5,924 nt of DNA. Source: Flammeovirgaceae bacterium UBA4659 (GTDB taxonomy: Bacteria > Bacteroidota > Bacteroidia > Cytophagales > Cyclobacteriaceae). Within the stretch, counting starts at the first letter, position 1. Every line of letters starts with the position of its first letter. This document shows positions 1-5,166 of the stretch, piece after piece. Below the pieces are notes generated by a model. The model was given only the letters and a program-made list of their open reading frames with translations. It was not told the DNA's origin and ran no database searches. The stretch spans positions 336-6,259 of the forward strand of contig DHLV01000231.1 of the NCBI GenBank assembly GCA_002405445.1, in the 5' to 3' direction. Position numbers and translations under genes: made by a program.

Positions 1-224
1 GGACTGACCGAGTGATCTTTACCTATTCAGGATACCCGGGTGGCCAAAAGGAGTTGACTCCTACCATGATAAAGCAGAAATACCCTGCACGCCTGGTAGA
101 ACACTCTGTTCGTGGTATGTTGCCCAAGAATAGCATGGGCCGCCAGTTGTTTCGCAGCCTGCATGTGTATGCCGGTACGGAACATCCTCACACCGCACAA
201 CAACCACAAGAAATAAAGTTCTGA
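1..224 (+). CDS. rplM: 50S ribosomal protein L13 (uL13), 3' part only
   Basis: This is the C-terminal half of ribosomal protein uL13, an early-assembling protein of the large subunit. The reading frame is open from the window edge (first whole codon at position 3) to TGA at 222-224, giving about 73 of the usual 145-150 residues. The stretch reading TDRVIFTYSGYPGG, followed by VRGMLPKN and then LHVYAGTEHPH, is the uL13 signature region and C-terminal tail. The GTG at position 12 is an internal valine, not a start. The true start lies upstream of the window. The rpsI start codon follows the stop after only 4 nt, so the two genes are co-transcribed and probably translationally coupled, as in most bacteria. 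Confidence 0.96.
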   Translation, partial: TDRVIFTYSGYPGGQKELTPTMIKQKYPARLVEHSVRGMLPKNSMGRQLFRSLHVYAGTEHPHTAQQPQEIKF

Positions 225-228
225 TTCA

Positions 229-615
229 ATGGAAGTAGTTAATACGATCGGCAGAAGAACAACTTCAATAGCCCGGGTTTACCTGACCCCAGGAAAAGGA
301 AGCATTAAAGTGAACGACAGGGAATTGAAGGATTATTGCCACTCAGAAATTCATCAGACTATTGTAAAGCAAGCGCTCACTATTTCCAACACTGACGGAA
401 ATTACGAAGTGAACGAAAATGTAGAAGGTGGCGGGGTGAAAGGCCAGGCGGAAGCAATTCGTTTGGGCATTGCACGCGCGCTGGTGAACGTAAACGCAGA
501 AAGTAAGCCTGCCTTGAAAAAAGAAGGGCTGCTTACACGCGACTCTCGCATGGTAGAAAGAAAGAAGCCAGGTCGTAGAAAGGCAAGAAGAAGATTCCAG
601 TTCAGCAAGCGTTAA
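229..615 (+). CDS. rpsI: 30S ribosomal protein S9 (uS9)
   Basis: This gene encodes ribosomal protein uS9 of the small-subunit head (128 residues, normal length for the family). The sequence shows the N-terminal GRRTTSIARVYLTPGKG block, the central GGGVKGQAEAIRLGIARAL block, the LLTRDSRMVERKKPGRRKARR block and a basic tail ending in SKR. In known ribosomes the last residues of this tail reach into the P site and contact the tRNA anticodon arm. The ATG at 229 lies 4 nt after the rplM stop and has no Shine-Dalgarno sequence, which fits translational coupling and Bacteroidota habits. The downstream gap to rpsB is 24 nt. Nothing is unusual in the protein itself. Confidence 0.98.
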   Translation: MEVVNTIGRRTTSIARVYLTPGKGSIKVNDRELKDYCHSEIHQTIVKQALTISNTDGNYEVNENVEGGGVKGQAEAIRLGIARALVNVNAESKPALKKEGLLTRDSRMVERKKPGRRKARRRFQFSKR

Positions 616-627
616 TCGAGATATCAA

Positions 628-634
628 GGAAGAA
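628..634 (+). promoter_or_regulatory. Shine-Dalgarno-like site for rpsB
   Basis: A purine run reading AAGGAAG lies just upstream of the rpsB ATG (positions approximate to 1-2 nt). It stands out because the other start codons in the window lack such a motif. It could support efficient initiation on this gene or simply be A/G-rich spacer. Confidence 0.45.
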
Positions 635-639
635 AAAGC

Positions 640-1407
640 ATGGCAGAAAAATTAACAACCCAGGACTTGATGGATGCAGGTGTTCACTTTGGACACCTTA
701 CCCGCAAGTGGAACCCCAGGATGGCAGAGTACATCTTCATGGAGAACAATGGCATCCACATCATCGATCTGAACAAGACGTTGAAGAACCTGGAGGACGC
801 CGCCTTTGCGCTGCGTAATATTGTGCGCTCTGGCCGCAAGATCATGTTTGTTGCCACTAAAAAGCAGGCTAAGGACATTATCACTGAAGAGGCAACGCGC
901 CTGAACATGCCATTTGTTACTGAACGCTGGCTGGGCGGCATGCTTACCAACTTCGCTACGATTCGCAAGTCGTTGAAGAAGTTGCAGCAAATTGAAAAGT
1001 TGATGAAGGATGAGACCTTCAACAATCTGGCTAAGCGCGAGCGATTGATGATTACACGCGAGAAGGCGAAACTGGAAAAATTGTTGGGTGGAATTTCTGA
1101 TTTGAACCGTTTGCCTGCTGCTCTTTTTGTCATAGATGTAAAGCGCGAGCACATCGCGGTATCAGAAGCGCAGAAGCTGAATATACCGGTGTTTGCTATG
1201 GTAGACACTAACTCAGATCCTTCAAACATAGATTTCGCCATCCCTGCCAATGATGATGCGTTCAAGTCGATTTCGATTGTGACGAAGTATATTGGCAAGT
1301 CTATTGAAGAAGGTTTGATGGAGCGCAAGAAAGACAAGGAAGAGGCTGGCCATAAGAAGGAAGAAGAAGAGAAGAGAAAAGTTGACGAGGCGCCTGTAGA
1401 GCAATAA
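640..1407 (+). CDS. rpsB: 30S ribosomal protein S2 (uS2)
   Basis: This gene encodes ribosomal protein uS2 (255 residues), which binds on the back of the small subunit at the head-body junction. Diagnostic blocks are VHFGHLTRKWNPRM near residues 15-28, FVTERWLGGMLTNF near 87-100, and LPAALFVIDVKREH followed by IPVFAMVDTNSDP. The last 30 or so residues form a highly charged Lys/Glu-rich tail, typical of a variable C-terminal extension. The start at 640 is supported by an AAGGAAG stretch about 10 nt upstream, the only convincing Shine-Dalgarno-like sequence before a start codon in this window. The gene is followed by an intrinsic terminator rather than by tsf, the usual partner. Confidence 0.98.
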   Translation: MAEKLTTQDLMDAGVHFGHLTRKWNPRMAEYIFMENNGIHIIDLNKTLKNLEDAAFALRNIVRSGRKIMFVATKKQAKDIITEEATRLNMPFVTERWLGGMLTNFATIRKSLKKLQQIEKLMKDETFNNLAKRERLMITREKAKLEKLLGGISDLNRLPAALFVIDVKREHIAVSEAQKLNIPVFAMVDTNSDPSNIDFAIPANDDAFKSISIVTKYIGKSIEEGLMERKKDKEEAGHKKEEEEKRKVDEAPVEQ

Positions 1408-1482
1408 AGCGCTGTCAGTTGGCAGAGACAATTGACCGTACGCAAAATACGGTGAATTGCAAAATGCCGATCATCACACTAC

Positions 1483-1519
1483 CAAACATCGGCGTGATCA
1501 GTCGATGTTTGTTTTTTTT
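1483..1519 (+). terminator. Intrinsic terminator of the rplM-rpsI-rpsB operon
   Basis: CAAACATCG at 1483-1491 pairs perfectly with CGATGTTTG at 1503-1511. Two more pairs (one G-T wobble, one C-G) extend the stem to 11 bp, leaving a 7-nt loop at 1494-1500. Eight consecutive T residues follow at 1512-1519. This is a textbook rho-independent terminator 76 nt after the rpsB stop. A competing 6-bp pairing exists between GCCGAT at 1466-1471 and ATCGGC at 1488-1493, which would break the terminator stem. Confidence 0.9.
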
Positions 1520-1578
1520 GGAAGGGAGAAAAATAAATGGGGAGGAAAGCAAGCATTACGCTTGATGATGCCCGGCAA

Positions 1579-1698
1579 GGGATAGCAGCGGAAAGCCCGA
1601 AGTGGGCGGGGATGTGGCCGGCCGGACTTGCAGCGGATAGCCCGACCCGAGCGCGCGTTGGGTGGCGGGCAGCAGGCGAGGGGTGCCCCCTCTTCGCC
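1579..1698. repeat. GC-rich modular stem-loop repeat, copy 1
   Basis: A GC-rich island fills the middle of the 395-nt gap between rpsB and the ABC ATPase gene. It contains two direct copies of a 16-nt motif, GCAGCGGAWAGCCCGA (1585-1600 and 1630-1645, one mismatch), spaced 45 nt apart. Each motif runs into a hairpin that uses its own GCCC end: GCCC 1595-1598 with GGGC 1604-1607, and 1640-1648 with 1660-1670 (9 bp with a 2-nt bulge). A third hairpin pairs 1675-1683 with 1687-1698 through 9 bp, a 3-nt bulge and a 3-nt loop. A GGCCGGCC palindrome sits at 1616-1623. No T-tract follows, so these are not simple terminators. The architecture (short head plus palindrome, repeated) recalls REP-type elements. 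A related inverted copy lies at 2570-2650. Confidence 0.75.
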
Positions 1699-1802
1699 AA
1701 GGCTTCGATGGGCAGACCCTAAGAGAAAAATTTAAAGTATTTTGCATCGTTTTGTAACCAATTCGCCTTCTTTCAGTTGAAACAATAATTAGCACCACGC
1801 AC

Positions 1803-2528
1803 ATGGGTAAAATCATAGAAACACACGAAATCTCGAGGATGTACAAAATGGGCGACAACATTGTAAACGCCCTGCAGTCTATCTCCATCAGCATCGATAA
1901 AGGTGAGTACGTGGCTTTCATGGGGCCTTCGGGCTCGGGCAAGTCTACGCTCATGAACATCATTGGTTGCCTGGATTCGCCCACGGCCGGAACGTATTCC
2001 CTCAACGGGCAGGAAGTAAGCGAGATGACGGAGAATGAGTTGGCTGTGATCCGCAATAAAGAAATTGGCTTTGTGTTTCAGACCTTTAACCTGTTGCCCC
2101 GCGCCTCGGCTTTAGAGAACGTAGCCCTGCCGCTCATTTATGCCGGCTACGGCAAAGACGAGCGTGAAGAGATGGCCATGGCCGCGTTGGAGAGTGTGGA
2201 TTTGGCCAACCGCCATCACCACAAGCCCAACGAACTTTCGGGCGGGCAGCGCCAGCGCGTGGCCATCGCACGCGCTCTGGTCAACAACCCATCGATCTTA
2301 TTGGCAGACGAGCCCACCGGTAACCTCGATACAAAAACGAGCTACGACATCATGAACCTGTTTCAAAACCTGCACGACAAAGGCCATACCATCATTCTGG
2401 TAACACACGAAGACGACATCGCGCACTATGCCCACCGCATCATTCGCTTGCGCGATGGTTTGATTGAGTGGGACCGCAAAAACGAAAACGTAACGCGCAA
2501 CCCTGCCATGGCGGAGGTGGCGCACTGA
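1803..2528 (+). CDS. ABC transporter ATP-binding protein, MacB/LolD type
   Basis: This is a 241-residue cytoplasmic ATPase subunit of an ABC transporter. All nucleotide-binding motifs are intact: Walker [10 protein letters not shown] at residues 41-49, Q-loop Gln93, signature LSGGQ at 145-149, Walker B ILLADE ending at catalytic Glu170, D-loop GNLD at 173-176 and switch His202. The wording around these motifs ([28 protein letters not shown]) places it in the MacB/LolD/FtsE-like group. Known members of that group power mechanotransmission-type systems such as lipoprotein release or macrolide/peptide efflux rather than substrate import. No permease gene is adjacent on either side, so the partner must be encoded elsewhere and the substrate cannot be inferred. 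The ATG at 1803 has no Shine-Dalgarno sequence. The gene is flanked by two inverted copies of a GC-rich repeat. Confidence 0.93.
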   Translation: MGKIIETHEISRMYKMGDNIVNALQSISISIDKGEYVAFMGPSGSGKSTLMNIIGCLDSPTAGTYSLNGQEVSEMTENELAVIRNKEIGFVFQTFNLLPRASALENVALPLIYAGYGKDEREEMAMAALESVDLANRHHHKPNELSGGQRQRVAIARALVNNPSILLADEPTGNLDTKTSYDIMNLFQNLHDKGHTIILVTHEDDIAHYAHRIIRLRDGLIEWDRKNENVTRNPAMAEVAH

Positions 2529-2563
2529 CAAATTTAGATTTCAGATTCAAGATTTCAGATTTA
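2529..2563 (+). repeat. Heptad tandem array 1 (AGATTTM units)
   Basis: Immediately after the stop codon of the ABC gene lie four in-phase 7-bp units, AGATTTC, AGATTCA, AGATTTC and AGATTTA (2536-2563), preceded in phase by CAAATTT (2529-2535). Seen as 14-mers, 2536-2549 and 2550-2563 differ at one base. The array abuts the stop codon and has no coding capacity of note. Confidence 0.75.
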
Positions 2564-2569
2564 AGTTGG

Positions 2570-2650
2570 GCGGCCTGCCTGCACCGCGCTATTCGCTGCT
2601 ACTCCTCCCACGCGAAACGCGTGGTGCGGGGTATCCGCTTCTATCGCTGG
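2570..2650. repeat. GC-rich modular stem-loop repeat, copy 2 (inverted)
   Basis: On the minus strand this stretch reads as a relative of the repeat at 1579-1698. GATAGAAGCGGATACCCCGC (reverse of 2626-2645) matches 1581-1600 at 16 of 20 positions. GCAGCGAATAGCGCGG (reverse of 2584-2599) is the second motif copy. The two motifs are spaced 42 nt apart here, against 45 nt in copy 1. Between them is a perfect hairpin, CCACGCG 2608-2614 with CGCGTGG 2618-2624 and an AAA loop. A weaker 4-bp pairing, GCGG 2570-2573 with CCGC 2584-2587, follows the second motif. No T-tract is present on either side. Confidence 0.72.
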
Positions 2651-2749
2651 CCGGTGTCAGTATGAACTCTTCACTGTCTCACAAAAATCGACACTGAACA
2701 ATTGAAACGTGCAACGACATAAGTACAAACTCTTTTGAAATTAGGTAGC

Positions 2750-2757
2750 TATATTTG
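2750..2757 (+). promoter_or_regulatory. Bacteroidota-type -7 box upstream of the TPR gene
   Basis: TATATTTG matches the TAnnTTTG -7 consensus exactly and ends 19 nt before the ATG at 2777. A TTTG at 2734-2737 could act as the -33 element, but its 12-nt gap is shorter than the usual spacing of about 20 nt, so only the -7 box is convincing. Confidence 0.55.
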
Positions 2758-2776
2758 TTAATAAGTCAGACTTAAC

Positions 2777-3430
2777 ATGGCGCGGCTAAACTTGTTGTTC
2801 ATACCATTTTTCATTTTTTGTTCCTGTGGTAAGGAGAAAAAAGAAACCCTGCCTGTTATTACCGAAAGATTTATCAAAAACAATGAGCGGTCTTGCGAAC
2901 GGATAACCGCAACAAGATATGAAACCATAGACGAACTGCTACAAGATTTTATAGCTTCAGCGAAGTATAAGGACAGTCTGGAATTAAATGTAAGACTAGG
3001 CACCTATTACCACTATCGGGAGGAGTACGATAGTGCTTTATTCTTTTATGGAAAAGCGGAGAGCATTGACGCTACCGATGCTGACCTGCATTTTAATATG
3101 GCGTTAGCATATTCTGAAAAAAGTGAATTCGAAAGGGCATTGAAATCAATTGAAAACAGCTTGGTTCTTTGCGGTGAACGATGGGAATACCTTAACTCGA
3201 AATGTTATATTCTGGGAAGTCTAAATCGTTGCGAGGAAGCTGTAAAAATTGGGTTGATTTCCAAGGCGATCAATCCTGAGAACAAGAAAATTTATGGGAA
3301 TTTGTTGAGATGTTTTGATAAACTAAATCAAAGGGATTCAGTTTTAAGGTATATAACCTTAATTGACTCAAAATTCAATCAGACCGCAGATTGGATAAAT
3401 GAACTAAAAAAGAGATATAATCAGCAATAG
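2777..3430 (+). CDS. TPR-repeat protein, probable lipoprotein
   Basis: This 217-residue protein has a short hydrophobic N-terminus (residues 4-16) ending in FCSC followed by GKEKKE. It looks like a lipoprotein signal peptide with Cys17 as the likely lipidated residue, although the -3 position is Phe rather than the usual Leu/Val, so the lipobox is non-canonical. From about residue 68 to 205 it is built of helical pairs with TPR spacing (for example LGTYYHYREEYDSALFFY and FNMALAYSEKSEFERALKSI), roughly three to four repeats. TPR domains bind partner proteins, and no catalytic motif is visible. The coding sequence is noticeably more AT-rich than the ribosomal and ABC genes upstream. It probably sits on the periplasmic face of a membrane; its partner and role are unknown. 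Confidence 0.8.
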   Translation: MARLNLLFIPFFIFCSCGKEKKETLPVITERFIKNNERSCERITATRYETIDELLQDFIASAKYKDSLELNVRLGTYYHYREEYDSALFFYGKAESIDATDADLHFNMALAYSEKSEFERALKSIENSLVLCGERWEYLNSKCYILGSLNRCEEAVKIGLISKAINPENKKIYGNLLRCFDKLNQRDSVLRYITLIDSKFNQTADWINELKKRYNQQ

Positions 3431-3483
3431 AGAAATCGATTTCAATTTAAAATGAGGCTCAGAAGCCAATCTTTTCATTATTC

Positions 3484-3511
3484 TATATCCTAACTCCTAT
3501 TTTCTAACTTC
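3484..3511 (+). repeat. Heptad tandem array 2 (TAACTYC units)
   Basis: Four in-phase 7-bp units, TATATCC, TAACTCC, TATTTTC and TAACTTC, end 9 nt before the start codon of the adenosyltransferase gene. The units are degenerate, but every one starts with TA and ends with C. The array occupies what must be the 5' untranslated or promoter region of that gene. Confidence 0.6.
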
Positions 3512-3520
3512 TTCCATAGA

Positions 3521-4069
3521 ATGAAAATCTACACCAAAACAGGCGACCAAGGCACCACTTCTCTCTTTGGCGGAAAGCGTGTTTCCAAGTCTGACTTGCG
3601 CATTGATAGTTATGGCACTGTCGATGAACTAAACTCATACATCGGCTTGTTGCGCGACCAAGAAGTGAACGAAGTGCGTAAGCATGTCTTGATTGAAATT
3701 CAAGACCGGTTGTTCACTATTGGTTCGATACTGGCCACCGAGCCGGGAAATGAAAAAGTAAAAATTCCTGCCCTTGCCGAAAGCGACATCACCTACCTTG
3801 AAAAGGAAATGGACACCATGGACGCGAGGTTGCAGCCCATGAAGTTTTTTGTTTTGCCGGGTGGCCATCCATCTGTTTCGTTTGGGCATGTGGCACGCAC
3901 CGTTTGCCGGAGGGCCGAGCGATTGGTGATTGCCCTCAACCTCCAGGAAACGATTGACCCGTTGGTGATAAAATACCTCAACCGATTGTCGGACTACCTG
4001 TTTATGTTATGCCGTATGATGGCACAAGAACTTGAGATTGAAGAAACGCCTTGGAGGGCGAGGATGTAA
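3521..4069 (+). CDS. Cob(I)yrinic acid a,c-diamide / cob(I)alamin adenosyltransferase, PduO type
   Basis: This enzyme transfers the adenosyl group of ATP to cob(I)alamin to make adenosylcobalamin, the cofactor of enzymes such as methylmalonyl-CoA mutase. The 182-residue length and motif order fit the PduO/MMAB family: N-terminal KIYTKTGDQGTTSLFGGKRVSK (ATP-binding region, split here over residues 2-23), DSYGTVDELNSYIG at 29-42, FVLPGG at 110-115, the arginine-rich ARTVCRRAER helix at 125-134, and YLNRLSDYLFMLCR at 152-165. In characterised homologues these regions form the trimer-interface active site, and no expected residue block is missing. The ATG at 3521 is the natural family start. No other cobalamin gene is adjacent, so this is probably a stand-alone salvage gene. 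Short heptad repeats flank it on both sides. Confidence 0.93.
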   Translation: MKIYTKTGDQGTTSLFGGKRVSKSDLRIDSYGTVDELNSYIGLLRDQEVNEVRKHVLIEIQDRLFTIGSILATEPGNEKVKIPALAESDITYLEKEMDTMDARLQPMKFFVLPGGHPSVSFGHVARTVCRRAERLVIALNLQETIDPLVIKYLNRLSDYLFMLCRMMAQELEIEETPWRARM

Positions 4070-4074
4070 AACCG

Positions 4075-4112
4075 GGAATTGGGGCCTAGGACTTTGGACT
4101 TAATCTGACTTC
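4075..4112 (+). repeat. Heptad tandem array 3 (GGACTTW units)
   Basis: Starting 5 nt after the adenosyltransferase stop are four in-phase units that all begin with GG: GGAATTG, GGGCCTA, GGACTTT and GGACTTA (4075-4102). After a 3-nt slip comes TGACTTC (4106-4112). The last units fit the same degenerate heptad, NRAYTTY, as the arrays at 2529-2563 and 3484-3511. Confidence 0.55.
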
Positions 4113-4139
4113 TGTAAACATTTTTTGGAGAATTGCACT

Positions 4140-4147
4140 TACCTTTA
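4140..4147 (+). promoter_or_regulatory. Probable -7 box, 4 nt before a start codon
   Basis: TACCTTTA matches TAnnTTTG at 5 of the 6 fixed positions. It ends 4 nt before the ATG at 4152, so transcription would begin at or beside the start codon. A TTTG at 4124-4127 is the nearest -33 candidate, but the gap is only 12 nt. Confidence 0.4.
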
Positions 4148-4151
4148 AGTC

Positions 4152-4649
4152 ATGCGTTGCGTTTTTGCCATCCTTTTCATTTTAGTCGCATACTCTTCTC
4201 ATGCGCAAAAGCAGCTCGTCTTCCTTCACCACGAAAGCGTTATCGCTCGTTTTACAGAGGGCGAGTATTTTACATGTGTGTTGAAGAACGGCCAAAAGAA
4301 GAAGGGCAATATTTTGGCGCTCGGTGAGTTTTCAATGATTACATCAGCGTCAGACACTATCCCTTTTCTTGCTATTGCCAAAGTAGAAAATAAAAAAATG
4401 AAGACGCGAAAACTGGGTGGCGTAGGTGCTATGTTGTTGTTCAGTGGCGTGGGCTACATCGCACTCGACCAAATCAATTCCTTGTATGGTTCCACCAGGG
4501 GCGAAGTGGATGGTGCGTATATCACTGCTCTTTCCATGGCAGGCGCGGGTGCAGCGTTGCTTTTCATTCGCCCCAAATACAAGCGCATCAAGCGAGGGGT
4601 GGTGATGCGGTCGGTAGATTATCGGTCGCCTTATTTTAGTTTAAATTGA
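4152..4649 (+). CDS. Exported or membrane-anchored protein of unknown function
   Basis: I do not recognise a characterised family for this 165-residue protein. Residues 1-18 form a signal peptide (Arg2, hydrophobic FAILFILVAY, then SSHA before QKQ). Residues 29-80 alternate in a beta-strand pattern with LKNGQKKKGNIL in the middle and DTIPFLAIAKVE at the end, suggesting a small beta-barrel-like domain. Two glycine- and alanine-rich hydrophobic segments follow at about 88-105 and 121-139, long enough to span a membrane as a hairpin. A basic stretch, RPKYKRIKRG, comes after the second. This layout resembles small uncharacterised envelope proteins common in Bacteroidota, but that comparison is from memory. 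A -7 promoter box 4 nt before the ATG supports the start and suggests a leaderless message. Confidence 0.75.
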   Translation: MRCVFAILFILVAYSSHAQKQLVFLHHESVIARFTEGEYFTCVLKNGQKKKGNILALGEFSMITSASDTIPFLAIAKVENKKMKTRKLGGVGAMLLFSGVGYIALDQINSLYGSTRGEVDGAYITALSMAGAGAALLFIRPKYKRIKRGVVMRSVDYRSPYFSLN

Positions 4650-4650
4650 T

Positions 4651-4658
4651 TACCTTTG
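4651..4658 (+). promoter_or_regulatory. -7 box of the toxin-antitoxin operon
   Basis: TACCTTTG is a perfect match to TAnnTTTG and ends 4 nt before the antitoxin ATG at 4663. The same 4-nt geometry occurs before the gene at 4152. The expected transcription start therefore falls on or within the start codon, implying a leaderless mRNA. The box overlaps the end of the preceding gene region, only 1 nt after its stop. No TTTG -33 element is evident at the usual distance. Confidence 0.55.
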
Positions 4659-4662
4659 CGAC

Positions 4663-4860
4663 ATGAATTTAACATTGAACATTAACGAAAAAAGCAAAGA
4701 AGGTAAAAGCATTTTAGCCATGCTTCGGTTGTTGGCCGAAAAAAAAACACTATCAATCATTGAAGAAGTTGAAGACGCCAAAATGATTAAGCTAATAGAA
4801 GAAGGGAAGAAAAGCGGTTTGGCCGATACCAAAAGGGTGCTGCAAAAAATGGGTTTGTGA
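4663..4860 (+). CDS. Small antitoxin-like protein of a type II TA pair
   Basis: This is a 65-residue protein directly upstream of, and overlapping, a RelE/ParE-superfamily toxin gene, so its role as antitoxin is inferred mainly from context. It has a short N-terminal strand (LTLNIN), a helix around residues 14-28, then LSIIEEVEDAKMIKLIEEGKKSG and a C-terminal tail with LADTKRVLQKMGL. The alternating charged helical segments and the EEGKKSG-type ending resemble short Bacteroidota antitoxins that wrap around their toxin. No helix-turn-helix or ribbon-helix-helix DNA-binding domain is obvious, so how the operon is autoregulated is unclear. The stop TGA (4858-4860) overlaps the toxin start in a GTGA arrangement, which suggests translational coupling. 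Confidence 0.72.
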   Translation: MNLTLNINEKSKEGKSILAMLRLLAEKKTLSIIEEVEDAKMIKLIEEGKKSGLADTKRVLQKMGL

Positions 4861-5126
4861 GAGTTCTTTTCACAAATAAGTACGAAAAACAGTTTGATAG
4901 AATATCTGACCAGAAAATTCGGAAGCAGATTGTCAGTACTGTGCGAAGTATTATTGATTCATATAGGCTCGAAGACATTCCTTCAATCAAGAAACTGAAA
5001 GGTTACAAGAATGCTTATCGGGTGAGAAGTGGACAGTACAGAATTGGATTGATTTACCAACATGATGGCACTGTTGTAATTGCCGCCATTGATTTTAGAA
5101 AAGATTTTTATAAAGGATTTCCTTAG
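4857..5126 (+). CDS. RelE/ParE-superfamily toxin
   Basis: This 89-residue basic protein has the size and pattern of a RelE-type mRNA interferase, which cuts mRNA in the ribosomal A site when its antitoxin is lost. Two N-terminal helices (about residues 8-36) precede IKKLKGYKNAYRVRSGQYRIGLIY at 44-67, the family's characteristic core strands. IDFRKDFYKGF at 78-88 closes the fold. Candidate RNA-contact or catalytic residues are the Lys45-Lys48 cluster, Arg55, Arg57, Arg62, Arg81, Lys82 and Tyr85. The start is a GTG at 4857, inside the antitoxin stop. No in-frame ATG alternative would preserve the N-terminal strand. The reading frame is intact. A ParE-like gyrase-poison activity cannot be excluded from sequence. 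Confidence 0.82.
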   Translation: MRVLFTNKYEKQFDRISDQKIRKQIVSTVRSIIDSYRLEDIPSIKKLKGYKNAYRVRSGQYRIGLIYQHDGTVVIAAIDFRKDFYKGFP

Positions 5127-5158
5127 CCAAAAGCCTAATCGTAAGCGTTTTATTTTCA

Positions 5159-5166
5159 TATTTTTG
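5159..5166 (+). promoter_or_regulatory. -7 box upstream of prfB
   Basis: TATTTTTG matches TAnnTTTG exactly and ends 17 nt before the prfB ATG at 5184. It lies in the 57-nt gap after the toxin gene, so prfB can be transcribed on its own. No clear terminator separates the two, so some read-through from the toxin-antitoxin operon is possible. Confidence 0.5.

Noticed and set aside
684..1445. Long minus-strand open frame (253 codons) opposite rpsB
   Set aside because: It is the antisense shadow of a highly conserved ribosomal gene; its residues show no family pattern and codon positions follow the rpsB frame.
1537..1722. 61-codon open frame on the + strand in the rpsB-ABC gap, and an overlapping minus-strand frame (1556-2056)
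   Set aside because: Both run through the GC-rich hairpin repeat, where stop codons are scarce by composition. The predicted residues (repeats of A, G, R, P) look like translated repeat DNA, and the minus frame also runs into the ABC gene.
2529..2563. Heptad array as part of a CRISPR-like array
   Set aside because: The units are 7 bp and directly adjacent, with no spacers and no cas genes nearby.
2608..2624. Hairpin with AAA loop as a terminator for the ABC gene
   Set aside because: The stem is strong, but no T-run follows on either strand and the hairpin is part of the repeat element. A role in 3'-end formation or stability remains possible but unsupported.
2468..2665. 65-codon + strand frame overlapping the end of the ABC gene
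   Set aside because: It is out of frame with the ABC gene and extends through heptad and hairpin repeats; the residues show no protein-like pattern.
3456..3475. GGCT/AGCC hairpin followed by a short T-run as a terminator after the TPR gene
   Set aside because: The stem is only 4 bp and the following sequence, AATCTTTT, is a weak tract; too little to call.
4133..4327. 64-codon + strand frame overlapping the start of the unknown envelope protein
   Set aside because: The frame at 4152-4649 has a clear signal peptide and two membrane segments and is much longer; the overlapping frame has neither.
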